From positions 1 to 20,589 of the forward strand of contig JAZKXZ010000024.1 of assembly GCA_045611845.1 (NCBI GenBank): 20,589 nt of DNA, written 5' to 3'. The notes beneath the pieces were generated by a model. That model did not search any database and had not been told where the DNA came from. It saw nothing but the letters and a program-made list of their open reading frames with translations. Shown piece after piece: positions 1-8,217 of this stretch (position 1 is the first letter of the stretch; each line of letters begins with the position of its first letter). A program made the translations under genes and the position numbers. This stretch comes from Enterocola sp045611845 (lineage in GTDB: Bacteria; Bacteroidota; Bacteroidia; Bacteroidales; Paludibacteraceae).

Positions 1-11
1 TCTACCTTATT

Positions 12-120
<109 letters not shown>

Positions 121-127
121 TTTCAGA

Positions 128-163
128 GAAGCTTGCAACAAACAGTTGCAGGCTTCTTTTTTT
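128..163 (+). terminator. Rho-independent terminator of the rRNA operon
   Basis: A 12-bp stem (128-139 with 145-156, one G-U pair) with a 5-nt loop is followed by a run of seven T. It lies 8 nt after the 5S gene. An in-frame TTG at 133 that would extend the following integrase gene sits inside this stem, which argues against using it as a start. Confidence 0.93.
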
Positions 164-179
164 GTATATATAATCATAA

Positions 180-204
180 TTTTAGAGTGATATTAACTCT
201 AAAA
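180..204. repeat. Perfect 9-bp inverted repeat with 7-nt spacer upstream of the integrase
   Basis: The left arm TTTTAGAGT (180-188) and right arm ACTCTAAAA (196-204) are exact reverse complements around the spacer GATATTA. It lies between the rRNA terminator and the integrase ATG at 214. Two ~9-nt arms around a 7-nt spacer is the geometry of a core site for a tyrosine recombinase, but it could equally be an RNA hairpin just ahead of the start codon or an operator. The repeat is seen directly; the role is inference. Confidence 0.6.
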
Positions 205-213
205 ACTAAATTT

Positions 214-1398
214 ATGATTAGCATTGAAGCAAAATTCACCCCCGATTCTAGGAATGTGGAGGTTGGAATGATTTACTATTTTATTACAAATGGTACTGAG
301 TCTAGAACTGTTTATTCTGGTTTAACGATTCTTAGGGAGGAATGGAATAGTAAATATGGTGTTACTGCTTTAAGAGCAGAGAGGAGACAATTTATTTTAT
401 TTGTGCGTGAATGTATTCGTAATGATATTAGAACTTTCTCTCTCTTGCTCAATACTTCTTATAATTCTACATTTATAGAGGTATATAGTCTGTTTATTGA
501 TATGTTGGATATTAAGTATTTGAGTATGTTTATGCGACATGTAATAATACTTATGTATAATCAAGGAAGAATTAGAAGTTTTGAAACGTATGTGTCTGCG
601 CTTAGAAGTTTCTTAAAGTTTAGAAGGCGTCAGGATATACTGCTTTCTGATATAGATTCTAATATTCTTGTTTCATATCAAGTATATCTTAGGGGTAGAG
701 GTCTTATAAAGAATTCTACTTCTTTTTATATGCGAATCCTTAGGTCTGTATATAATAAAGCAATAAAGGAAGAACTTATACCTGAAAAATATCCTTTTAG
801 AGCAGTTTATACGGGGATAGATAAAACGATCAAGAGGGCATTACCATTGCAAAAAATGCGACGAATTAAAAGTATGGATTTAAGTGCAAACAAGGCTCTA
901 GAGTTTGCAAGAGATATGTTTTTGTTTTCTTTCTATACTAGGGGAATGTCGTTTATTGATATGGCTTATTTAAAGAAGACAGACCTAAATGAAGGAATGT
1001 TGGTGTATAAGCGTAAAAAAACTGGTCAGAAACTATGTGTTCGTTGTGAATTGTGTACGCATTTTATTATAAGAAAATATACAATTAAAGATTCTCCTTA
1101 TCTCTTGCCTATTATTAGAAATCTAAATGAGGATAGTAGAATTCAATATAAGAGAATAATGTCGTACGTGAATGCAAGCCTTAGGATTATAGGTAGAGAA
1201 TTGAAGTTGGAGCATCCTCTAACTATGTATGTGGCTCGACATTCATGGGCTAGTATTGCCTTGGCTAAAAGGGTGCCAGTGTCTGTAATTAGTCAAGGGA
1301 TGGGACATGATAGCGAACTTACTACTAGAATTTACTTATCGACTTTGGAGGCGCATCTAGTAGATAAAGCAAACAGAACAATTATAAAGTGTTTATAA
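214..1398 (+). CDS. Tyrosine recombinase / site-specific integrase of Bacteroidales type
   Basis: Predicted 394-residue site-specific recombinase that would cut and rejoin DNA through a tyrosine. An arm-binding-like N-terminus (residues 1-60) and SAM-like core-binding domain (about 85-190) precede the catalytic domain. Catalytic residues visible are Arg243 (YTRGMSF), a hairpin Lys near 266-269, Arg342 (VARHSW), His365 (GMGHD) and Tyr374 (RIYLS). The His of the usual HxxR box is Tyr339; from memory this is common in this Bacteroidales family, several members of which are DNA invertases. ATG at 214 is chosen because an upstream TTG at 133 lies in the rRNA terminator. The gene looks intact and full length. 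It stands alone between 5S rRNA and a transporter, with no cargo genes. About three quarters of its Arg codons are AGA/AGG, against mostly CGT/CGC in rpsO; comM is also AGA-rich, so this is weak evidence of transfer. Confidence 0.93.
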   Translation: MISIEAKFTPDSRNVEVGMIYYFITNGTESRTVYSGLTILREEWNSKYGVTALRAERRQFILFVRECIRNDIRTFSLLLNTSYNSTFIEVYSLFIDMLDIKYLSMFMRHVIILMYNQGRIRSFETYVSALRSFLKFRRRQDILLSDIDSNILVSYQVYLRGRGLIKNSTSFYMRILRSVYNKAIKEELIPEKYPFRAVYTGIDKTIKRALPLQKMRRIKSMDLSANKALEFARDMFLFSFYTRGMSFIDMAYLKKTDLNEGMLVYKRKKTGQKLCVRCELCTHFIIRKYTIKDSPYLLPIIRNLNEDSRIQYKRIMSYVNASLRIIGRELKLEHPLTMYVARHSWASIALAKRVPVSVISQGMGHDSELTTRIYLSTLEAHLVDKANRTIIKCL

Positions 1399-1422
1399 TA
1401 TCAATTTATTTCTAACTTTTTA

Positions 1423-1438
1423 TTAACTTTGCAGTTAA
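1423..1438 (+). promoter_or_regulatory. Promoter -7 box and overlapping palindrome ahead of the transporter gene
   Basis: TAACTTTG (1424-1431) fits the Bacteroidota -7 consensus TAnnTTTG; no good TTTG -33 box is seen at the expected spacing. The box is overlapped by a 6-bp palindrome, TTAACT (1423-1428) and AGTTAA (1433-1438) with a 4-nt spacer, which could be an operator or chance. The same 12-mer TAACTTTGCAGT occurs at the divIC promoter. Transcription from here would give a leader of roughly 25-30 nt to the ATG at 1465. Confidence 0.65.
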
Positions 1439-1464
1439 GTTTGAGAATTTTAACATTACAATTT

Positions 1465-3138
1465 ATGGAATGGTTTACAGAACTGCTTACAGGTAATTCT
1501 ATCGCTCATGCTGTGCTAATATATGCGTTTGTGATAGCTACTGGTGTAATGCTTGGAAAGATAAAAATAGCTGGTATTTCTTTGGGCGTTACGTTTGTTT
1601 TGTTCATGGGGATTTTAGTTGGCCACTTCGGTTTTACAGTGGACCATACTGTGATGCATTTTATTAAGGAGTTTGGTTTAATTCTGTTTATCTTCTCTAT
1701 TGGTTTACAGGTAGGCCCTAGCTTTTTTACTTCTTTTAAAAAGGGAGGAATGCAACTTAATGGGTTAGCAGTACTACTTATACTTTTGGGTATAGGTGTT
1801 ACACTATCGCTATTCTATGTGTTTAGTGGTGGTATTTCTATTCCAATGTTGGTAGGTATTATGCAGGGTGCGGTTACTAATACTCCAGGTCTGGGTGCTG
1901 CACAAGAGGCTTTAAGACAGTTAAGTGAGGCTGGTGAAATTTCTGGACATATTCCTTCTATAGGATTGGGTTATGCTGTTGCGTATCCAATGGGTGTAAT
2001 TGGAGTTCTTCTTAGTTTTATTATTTTAAGAGGTATTTTCCGTGTGAAATTGGACAAGGAAGAAGAGGCTCTTAAAAAACAAACTGAAACTCCTGAAACT
2101 CCTAATTGGATTTCAATTAAACTTACAAATGAGTCTTTAGTGGATTGTACTCTTTCTCAATGCCAAAATATGATTCGCAGACAATTTATTGCTTCTCGTT
2201 TATTTAATGGTAAAGAGGTGATTATTCCATCTGATGATACTCGTTTAAGATTAGGTGATATTTTATCTATAATTGTAAACGATGCTGATGAAAAATCTGT
2301 GGTTGCATTTATGGGTAAAAAGGTTGACTATGTGTGGGAAGATAGTGAAAATACAATGGTTTCTCGTCGTATAGTAGTAACCCAAAGTAATATTAATGGT
2401 AAAACTATTGGCTCTTTAGCGCTTCGTAGTGTTTATGGAGTAAATATTACTCGTGTTCATCGTTCTGGTATTGATCTTTTGGCTAGACCAGAACTATATC
2501 TTCAAGTAGGTGACCGTGTTACTGTTGTGGGTTCTCTAGATGCAATTAAAAAGGTAGAAAAGATATTAGGAAATACTCTAAAACGTCTTAACGAACCACA
2601 CTTGATAACAATTTTCTTGGGTATTTTTGTTGGTATTTTAGTAGGTAGTATTCCTATTCACTTCCCAAATATGCCTATGCCTGCGAAATTAGGTTTAGCT
2701 GGAGGTCCACTTATTGTTGCTATCTTGCTAGGTCGTTTTGGTTATCGTTTAAAACTTATTACTTATACAACACAGAGTGCAAACTTGATGCTTCGTGAAA
2801 TGGGTATCTCATTATTCTTGGCGAGTGTGGGTATTTCTGCTGGTGCAGAGTTTGTTGATACCGTAGTTTCACCTGATGGATTACGTTGGATTTTATCTGG
2901 TGTACTAATTACTATGATTCCTGCACTTACAGTGGGTATTATTGGTAGACTGCTTAAGATAAATTATTTCACTTTAATTGGTATGATTTCTGGTAGTTGT
3001 ACTAATCCTCCTGCATTGGCATATTCTAGCTCTATAGCTAATAATGATGCTCCAGCAGTGGCGTATTCTACTGTATATCCTCTAACAATGTTCTTAAGAA
3101 TTATTTGTGCTCAGTTTATAATTCTTCTATTTGCATAA
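1465..3138 (+). CDS. AspT/YidE-family transporter (putative anion or amino-acid antiporter)
   Basis: A 557-residue inner-membrane protein with the duplicated transporter architecture of the AspT/YidE/YbjL family. An N-terminal half of about five hydrophobic helices (from MEWFTELL to about residue 205) and a C-terminal half (about 390-557) flank two TrkA-C/RCK_C-like domains (about 225-290 and 300-380, the latter with LQVGDRVTVVG). Conserved glycine-rich segments GIMQGAVTNTPGLGAAQE and GMISGSCTNPPALAY occupy equivalent places in the two halves. ATG 1465 is preferred over an in-frame TTG at 1429, because that codon is part of the promoter box and family members begin near MEW. AspT itself exchanges aspartate for alanine; the substrate here is unknown. 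It has its own promoter and terminator, so it is probably monocistronic. Confidence 0.92.
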   Translation: MEWFTELLTGNSIAHAVLIYAFVIATGVMLGKIKIAGISLGVTFVLFMGILVGHFGFTVDHTVMHFIKEFGLILFIFSIGLQVGPSFFTSFKKGGMQLNGLAVLLILLGIGVTLSLFYVFSGGISIPMLVGIMQGAVTNTPGLGAAQEALRQLSEAGEISGHIPSIGLGYAVAYPMGVIGVLLSFIILRGIFRVKLDKEEEALKKQTETPETPNWISIKLTNESLVDCTLSQCQNMIRRQFIASRLFNGKEVIIPSDDTRLRLGDILSIIVNDADEKSVVAFMGKKVDYVWEDSENTMVSRRIVVTQSNINGKTIGSLALRSVYGVNITRVHRSGIDLLARPELYLQVGDRVTVVGSLDAIKKVEKILGNTLKRLNEPHLITIFLGIFVGILVGSIPIHFPNMPMPAKLGLAGGPLIVAILLGRFGYRLKLITYTTQSANLMLREMGISLFLASVGISAGAEFVDTVVSPDGLRWILSGVLITMIPALTVGIIGRLLKINYFTLIGMISGSCTNPPALAYSSSIANNDAPAVAYSTVYPLTMFLRIICAQFIILLFA

Positions 3139-3160
3139 ATATTTATAGAATAATATAAAG

Positions 3161-3199
3161 ATAAGAGGCAGACTAAAAAATCTGCCTCTTATTTTTTTA
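3161..3199 (+). terminator. Rho-independent terminator of the transporter gene
   Basis: A perfect 12-bp stem (ATAAGAGGCAGA 3161-3172 with 3181-3192), an 8-nt loop, then seven T. On the minus strand the same stem is followed only by a T-rich, not uniform, tail, so it may also weakly terminate the comM transcript arriving from the other side. Its T-run touches the comM stop codon. Confidence 0.95.
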
Positions 3200-4735
3200 T
3201 CCTGCCCAACCCTCTCTATCTAGATTTCTGTATGTTATTGCTTCTGAGATATGATGAATTTCAATGTTTTCACTATTGTCCAAGTCTGCAATTGTGCGAG
3301 CAAGTTTAAGGATTCTGTCGTATGCTCTTGCTGAAAGATTTAGTCTTTTCATTGCATTTTGAATAAGGCTTTTGCTTTCGTTATTTAGAACAGCATATTT
3401 TCTAAGAAGTCTTGTATTCATTTGTGCATTGCAATATATGCTTTCTTCTTTTCTAAATCTATCTTCTTGTATCTTTCTGGCTTTAATAACTCTTTCTCTA
3501 ATTATGCTACTACTTTCTCCTATTGGCTTTTTGCTTAAATCGTCGAAAGGTACAGGCACAATTTCCATGTGTATATCTATACGGTCTAGAAGTGGACCAG
3601 ATATTTTATTTAAGTATCTTTTAACGGCTCCTGGGTGACATACACATTCTTTCTCTGGATGATTATAGTATCCACACGGACATGGATTCATAGAAGCTAC
3701 AAGCATGAAACTAGCAGGGTATTCTACTGTGTGTGAAGCTCTTGATATGCATATATATCTATCTTCTAATGGTTGTCTCATTACCTCTAGAACAGATCTT
3801 TTAAATTCTGGGAGTTCGTCAAGATATAGCACTCCATTGTGGGCTAGAGAAATCTCACCTGGTTGTGGATATGAACCTCCTCCTACAAGGGCAATGTCTG
3901 ATATAGTGTGGTGTGGACTTCTAAATGGTCTTTTTTCTAATAGTGCTTTACCTTGTGGAAGATTTCCGGCAACTGAGTGTATTTTTGTGGTTTCCAATGC
4001 TTCTGAAGGTGAAAGTGGAGGAAGAATAGATGGTAATCTTTTGGCAAGCATAGATTTTCCAGAACCTGGAGGACCTATGAGGATAATATTGTGTGAGCCT
4101 GCGGCAGCTATCTCCATTGCTCTTTTAACTTGTTCTTGGCCTTTTACGTCTGAGAAATCTAAATCATATTTTAGATTTTCTTCTGTTAATTCTATGTGGC
4201 TGTCATATTTTATTGGAGTTAAGTCTAATTTTCCTTCTAAAAAATCAACTACTTCTGTTATTTTGCTTACTCCGTACACGTTTAATCCTTCTACAACGGC
4301 TGCTTCTTTTGCATTGGCTCGCGGGAGGATAAAACCTTTATATCCTTCTTTTTTTGCCATTATTGCAATGGGAAGAGCTCCTTTAATAGGTAAAATATTG
4401 CCATCTAGTGATAGTTCTCCCATTATTATGTAGTCGTGCAGTTTGTTTGATTCTATTTGTCCGTTGCCTGCGAGCATACCCATAGCTAAAGGAAGATCGT
4501 ATGCGGAACCTTCTTTTTTTATATCGGCAGGAGCCATATTTATAATGACTTGCTGTCGTGGAAATTTGTATCTATTATGGGTAAGGGCTGATAGTATGCG
4601 TTCTCTACTTTCTCGAACTGCACTGTCTGGAAGACCTACTAAGAAGAATTTAATACCTTGTGATACGTTTACCTCAATGGTAACGACGGTCGCATTGATG
4701 CCTTGCACCGCAGCGCCAAAACATTTAACTAACAT
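3197..4735 (-). CDS. comM: ComM/YifB-family AAA+ ATPase with Mg-chelatase-like domains
   Basis: A 512-residue protein with the full family layout. An N-terminal ChlI-like domain starts at MLVKCFGAAVQGINA and runs to about 165. The AAA+ module follows, with Walker A GPPGSGKS (221-228) and Walker B VLYLDE (302-307). A cysteine cluster (C352, C354, C364, C366) and a C-terminal Mg-chelatase-like helical domain (about 415-510) complete it. In gammaproteobacteria ComM is a helicase that promotes branch migration during natural transformation; YifB homologues are widespread in bacteria not known to be competent, so competence here is not implied. It is the last gene of the ten-gene minus-strand cluster, 47 nt after psd and separated from it by a hairpin. 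Its stop codon abuts the convergent transporter's terminator. Confidence 0.95.
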   Translation of the reverse strand: MLVKCFGAAVQGINATVVTIEVNVSQGIKFFLVGLPDSAVRESRERILSALTHNRYKFPRQQVIINMAPADIKKEGSAYDLPLAMGMLAGNGQIESNKLHDYIIMGELSLDGNILPIKGALPIAIMAKKEGYKGFILPRANAKEAAVVEGLNVYGVSKITEVVDFLEGKLDLTPIKYDSHIELTEENLKYDLDFSDVKGQEQVKRAMEIAAAGSHNIILIGPPGSGKSMLAKRLPSILPPLSPSEALETTKIHSVAGNLPQGKALLEKRPFRSPHHTISDIALVGGGSYPQPGEISLAHNGVLYLDELPEFKRSVLEVMRQPLEDRYICISRASHTVEYPASFMLVASMNPCPCGYYNHPEKECVCHPGAVKRYLNKISGPLLDRIDIHMEIVPVPFDDLSKKPIGESSSIIRERVIKARKIQEDRFRKEESIYCNAQMNTRLLRKYAVLNNESKSLIQNAMKRLNLSARAYDRILKLARTIADLDNSENIEIHHISEAITYRNLDREGWAG

Positions 4736-4759
4736 AAGAAAAAGATTAATAAATAAGAG

Positions 4760-4783
4760 GGGACAGTAAAATGTTACTATCCC
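4760..4783 (-). other. Stem-loop between psd and comM
   Basis: 4760-4769 and 4774-4783 form a 10-bp hairpin with a 4-nt loop. The single non-Watson-Crick position becomes a U-G wobble in the minus-strand RNA, the sense of the operon. It starts at the psd stop codon and is followed by a U-rich but interrupted stretch rather than a clean U-run. It could be a partial terminator/attenuator or an mRNA-end stabiliser ahead of comM. Confidence 0.55.
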
Positions 4784-5445
4784 TAGTTATGTTTTAATTT
4801 TGCTATAATAGTTTCATTACCTACTGTTTCGTCGTCTATATCTACTAGAACTTCTGCATCGAGTGGTAGGTATAAGTCTACTCTTGAACCAAATTTAATG
4901 AAGCCCATTTGCTCATTTCTATGGCATTCCATACCTTCTTTTGCGTATGTTACGATTCTACGTGCTAGAGCGCCCGCTACTTGTCTTAAAAGCACAGTTT
5001 GTTTGTTTGGAGCTTCAATAAGCACTGTTGAACGTTCGTTTTCTGTGCTAGATTTTGGTAAATATGCAGCCATATAGCGACCTTTTTGGTGTGATGAGTG
5101 AAGAATTTTACCTGCAATTGGATACCAATTGGCGTGCATATTGAATGGTGACATAAAAATTGAAACTTGGATTCTTTTTTCGTGAAGAAGCCCATTCTCT
5201 TCTGTTGGCTCAATTACTACAATTTTACCATCGGCAGGTGCCACTATATAATTGTCGTCTGCAATGTGTGTTCTTTCTGATATTCTAAAGAAGTATGTAA
5301 AGAACGAAAAGAAACCTAATGATACAATAATAGTAACGGTAGTTAATATTACAGCGTTAAAAATTAGGTAAATTAACCCATTGATAACGATTAATGCAAG
5401 TAAAAGCATTAATAGGAATGAACGACCTTCTTTGTGAATTTTCAT
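4783..5445 (-). CDS. psd: Phosphatidylserine decarboxylase proenzyme (short form)
   Basis: A 220-residue inner-membrane enzyme that decarboxylates phosphatidylserine to phosphatidylethanolamine. Two hydrophobic segments lie near the N-terminus (about 9-29 and 32-53), followed by the core with VAPADGKI (68-75) and the cleavage motif FGS (185-187). Self-cleavage between Gly186 and Ser187 would generate the pyruvoyl group on the alpha chain. The length fits the compact form of the family (roughly 210-230 residues). Its ATG overlaps the cdsA stop as ATGA, suggesting translational coupling with the enzyme that makes CDP-diacylglycerol two steps earlier. The intervening phosphatidylserine synthase (pssA) is not in the window. 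Confidence 0.95.
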   Translation of the reverse strand: MKIHKEGRSFLLMLLLALIVINGLIYLIFNAVILTTVTIIVSLGFFSFFTYFFRISERTHIADDNYIVAPADGKIVVIEPTEENGLLHEKRIQVSIFMSPFNMHANWYPIAGKILHSSHQKGRYMAAYLPKSSTENERSTVLIEAPNKQTVLLRQVAGALARRIVTYAKEGMECHRNEQMGFIKFGSRVDLYLPLDAEVLVDIDDETVGNETIIAKLKHN

Positions 5446-6260
5446 GATGCAAGTTCTTTTAAGAATGTTAAGTATATATAGATTACAGGTATAGCAAATA
5501 ATAAACTATCAAATCTGTCTAGGATGCCTCCGTGACCTGGCAGGATATTGCCTGAATCTTTAATCTGTACGGTACGTTTTAGTAGAGATTCAAATAGGTC
5601 TCCGTATGTGCCAAATAGTACTACTAATACCCCAAATACTATCCATTGCCATGCTGGTACATTAGGAAAGAAATACCAGAACACTAATGAACCACCCACT
5701 GCAAATAGAGCACCTCCAATAAATCCTTCCCATGTTTTCTTTGGTGATATACGTTCAAAGAATTTATGTTTTCCTAGTGTCATACCTGTTAGGTATGCGC
5801 CAGTGTCTGAGATCCAGATTAAAATGAATAGTGCAAGAATCCAATGAAAATTGTCTGGTGTTGCAATAAGGTTTAGCATGCTAAATGGTAATGCAACCAT
5901 AAGTTGACCTAACAGAGCAAACGCTAAATTGTGCATTGGAGCTGTTTTGTTTCTATATAATTCTGCTATTACTAATGCGAAGATATAGAATGCGTAAGCA
6001 ATAATAAGTGTTGCAGTGCCCCAAAATGCCATTTGTATGCAACCTGCATATAATACAATTCCTGCTATGATTAATGCAATGCTAGGAACTTGTATATTTT
6101 CGTTTAGGTTCACTAGTTTGTAGAATTCATACAGACCTAGAGCACAGAATATTGAGAAAAGTGCCGATAGGGTGAAATATGACTCTTGAAAATAGATACT
6201 AGCTAATATAGACAGAACAAATATTGCTCCTGTGAATGTGCGTTTAAAAAAATTATTCAT
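5442..6260 (-). CDS. cdsA: Phosphatidate cytidylyltransferase (CDP-diacylglycerol synthase)
   Basis: A 272-residue polytopic membrane enzyme making CDP-diacylglycerol from phosphatidic acid and CTP, the branch point to all phospholipids. About seven to eight hydrophobic segments are visible. SPKKTWEGFIGG and the C-terminal CDS signature around LPGHGGILDRFDSLL are diagnostic. The reading frame extends upstream to 6347, but that part is ftsH sequence read in another frame and is low-complexity basic. ATG 6260 (MNNFFKRTFTGAIFVL) matches the family N-terminus. This start overlaps the end of ftsH by 8 nt, and the stop overlaps the psd start by 4 nt. Confidence 0.95.
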   Translation of the reverse strand: MNNFFKRTFTGAIFVLSILASIYFQESYFTLSALFSIFCALGLYEFYKLVNLNENIQVPSIALIIAGIVLYAGCIQMAFWGTATLIIAYAFYIFALVIAELYRNKTAPMHNLAFALLGQLMVALPFSMLNLIATPDNFHWILALFILIWISDTGAYLTGMTLGKHKFFERISPKKTWEGFIGGALFAVGGSLVFWYFFPNVPAWQWIVFGVLVVLFGTYGDLFESLLKRTVQIKDSGNILPGHGGILDRFDSLLFAIPVIYIYLTFLKELAS

Positions 6261-8217
6261 TGTCGTTAGTTTTAGCTTCTGTTTCTTCTTCTTTCTTATT
6301 CTCTTTAGAGAGTGCATCTTGTCGAGAAATCCATGGGCGTTTGCCAAAGATTCTTTCTACATCATCTGCAAAAATAACTTCTTTCTCTACAAGTAAATCT
6401 GCTAATTCTTTATGTTGTTCTCTGTGACGAGTAATTAGCTCTATTGCTCGATTGTATTGCTCGTCTACTATTGCTTTTACTTCTTTGTCTATAAGTTCTG
6501 CAGTCTTTTCACTGTATGGTTTGGTGAATGAGTAATCGCTTCTAGATGAATCGAAATAACTGATATTTGATAGTTTTTCACTCATACCATAATATACTAC
6601 CATTGAGTATGCCATTTTTGTTGCACGCTCTAGGTCGTTTAAAGCTCCTGTAGAAATAGTAGAAAAACATACTTCTTCAGCGGCACGTCCACCTAATAAA
6701 GAACACATTTCATCTAGTAATTGCTCTTTTGTGGTAAGTTGTCTTTCTTCTGGAAGATACCAAGCTGCGCCTAATGCTTTACCACGTGGTACTATAGTTA
6801 CTTTAACAAGTGGATTTGCATATTGAAGTAACCAACTTACAGAAGCGTGTCCTGCTTCGTGTGTTGCAATTGAATTCTTTTCTGTATTGGTGGTTAATTT
6901 ATTTTTTCTTTCAAGACCGCCTATTATTCTATCTACTGCGTCAAGAAAATCTTGTTTTCCAACACTTTCTCTGTTTTTTCTTGCTGCTATAAGTGCTGCT
7001 TCATTACAAACATTGGCAATTTCAGCTCCAGAAAATCCTGGAGTTTGTTTTGCAAGGAAATCTATATTAAGACCTTCTTCCAATTTTAGTGGACGTAGGT
7101 GAACTTGGAATATCGCTTCTCTTTCGTGTACGTCTGGAAGGTCCACACTAATTTGTCTGTCGAAACGTCCAGCTCTTAATAATGCCTTGTCTAGAATGTC
7201 TGCTCTGTTTGTGGCAGCTAGCATGATGATACCGCTATTTGTGCCAAAACCATCCATTTCTGTAAGGAGTTGGTTTAGTGTGCTTTCTCTTTCGTCGTTT
7301 GAGTTAAATGATGGACCTTTGCCTCTGGCACGACCAATGGCATCTATTTCGTCAATAAAGATGATACATGGCGATTTTTCTTTTGCTTGGCGGAATAGGT
7401 CTCTTACTCGTGAGGCTCCTACACCCACAAACATTTCTACAAAGTCTGAACCTGATAGTGAGAAGAATGGAACATTTGCTTCTCCTGCTACTGCTTTGGC
7501 TAGTAGGGTTTTTCCTGTTCCAGGAGGGCCCACTAATAAAGCTCCTTTAGGTATTTTACCTCCAAGTTTAGTAAATTTAGTAGGACTCTTAAGGAATTCT
7601 ACTATTTCTTGTACTTCTTCTTTTGCTCCTTCTAAGCCTGCAACGTCTTTGAATGTTACTTTTTGTGTTGTTGTATTCTTATCAAAAAGTTGGGCTTTTG
7701 ATTTGCCTACGCTAAAAATGCCTGAGCCTGCACCTCCTGTACCCATTCTTCTGAATATAAAAATCCAAAATATAACTAGTAGTAGAAGAGGTAGTGAACT
7801 CAAAATAGAATCGAAGAAGTATGTACGATCTTCGTATTTTACTTCAATTTTTTGATCTTGTTTACCTGTTATAAATGTATCGAAACTTTCTGCAGATGGT
7901 ATGCTAACTTCAAGCAGTGTTTCTTTGCCTATATGTTTATGTGCTTCTGATGCTCCATAAATTTCGATTAGTGCAAGACTGTCGTTTGGGTTGATAGTAG
8001 CTTCTGCTGTTTCTTTATTTACAACGACAACTTTACTTATGTAGCCTTTTTCAACGTATTGTTGAAACTGACTATATGAAACTTCTTTTGAGTCTCCTTT
8101 GTCGTCCCAAAATGTTATTCCAATAAGGAATAAACCAATGATTAAATATAACCATGTAAGGTTTATCCTTATTTGAGGTTTTTTATTGTTAGGGGTATTT
8201 GTTTTTTTATCACTCAT
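6253..8217 (-). CDS. ftsH: ATP-dependent zinc metalloprotease FtsH
   Basis: A 654-residue membrane-anchored AAA+ protease that extracts and degrades damaged membrane proteins and short-lived regulators. In order: TM1 (about 20-37), an extracytoplasmic domain, TM2 (about 141-156), Walker A GPPGTGKT (230-237), pore loop MFVG (262-265), Walker B IIFIDEID (285-292), the second region of homology ending RAGRFDR (348-354), and the zinc site HEAGH (453-457) with the third ligand Asp528. The C-terminal tail is acidic and lysine-rich. All catalytic residues are present and the length is normal. Its ATG overlaps the rsfS stop as ATGA, and cdsA starts inside its last codons. The rsfS-ftsH-cdsA order is, from memory, common in Bacteroidales. 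Confidence 0.97.
   Translation of the reverse strand: MSDKKTNTPNNKKPQIRINLTWLYLIIGLFLIGITFWDDKGDSKEVSYSQFQQYVEKGYISKVVVVNKETAEATINPNDSLALIEIYGASEAHKHIGKETLLEVSIPSAESFDTFITGKQDQKIEVKYEDRTYFFDSILSSLPLLLLVIFWIFIFRRMGTGGAGSGIFSVGKSKAQLFDKNTTTQKVTFKDVAGLEGAKEEVQEIVEFLKSPTKFTKLGGKIPKGALLVGPPGTGKTLLAKAVAGEANVPFFSLSGSDFVEMFVGVGASRVRDLFRQAKEKSPCIIFIDEIDAIGRARGKGPSFNSNDERESTLNQLLTEMDGFGTNSGIIMLAATNRADILDKALLRAGRFDRQISVDLPDVHEREAIFQVHLRPLKLEEGLNIDFLAKQTPGFSGAEIANVCNEAALIAARKNRESVGKQDFLDAVDRIIGGLERKNKLTTNTEKNSIATHEAGHASVSWLLQYANPLVKVTIVPRGKALGAAWYLPEERQLTTKEQLLDEMCSLLGGRAAEEVCFSTISTGALNDLERATKMAYSMVVYYGMSEKLSNISYFDSSRSDYSFTKPYSEKTAELIDKEVKAIVDEQYNRAIELITRHREQHKELADLLVEKEVIFADDVERIFGKRPWISRQDALSKENKKEEETEAKTNDNE

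Noticed and set aside
133..213. N-terminal extension of the integrase from TTG 133
   Set aside because: The start codon lies in the rRNA terminator stem and the extra residues do not resemble the family N-terminus.
3705..4433. Long plus-strand open frame of 242 codons opposite comM
   Set aside because: It lies entirely antisense to a well-supported gene, has no recognisable domain, and no promoter or start signal was seen.
4986..5213. Second minus-strand open frame inside psd
   Set aside because: It is fully contained in psd in another frame, with no domain and no start signal.
6261..6347. N-terminal extension of cdsA from 6347
   Set aside because: It is the ftsH 3' end read in another frame; CdsA homology begins at MNNFFKRT (6260).
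7187..7855. 222-codon plus-strand open frame opposite ftsH
   Set aside because: It is a mirror of the conserved AAA+ coding sequence, with serine/proline-rich composition typical of antisense frames.
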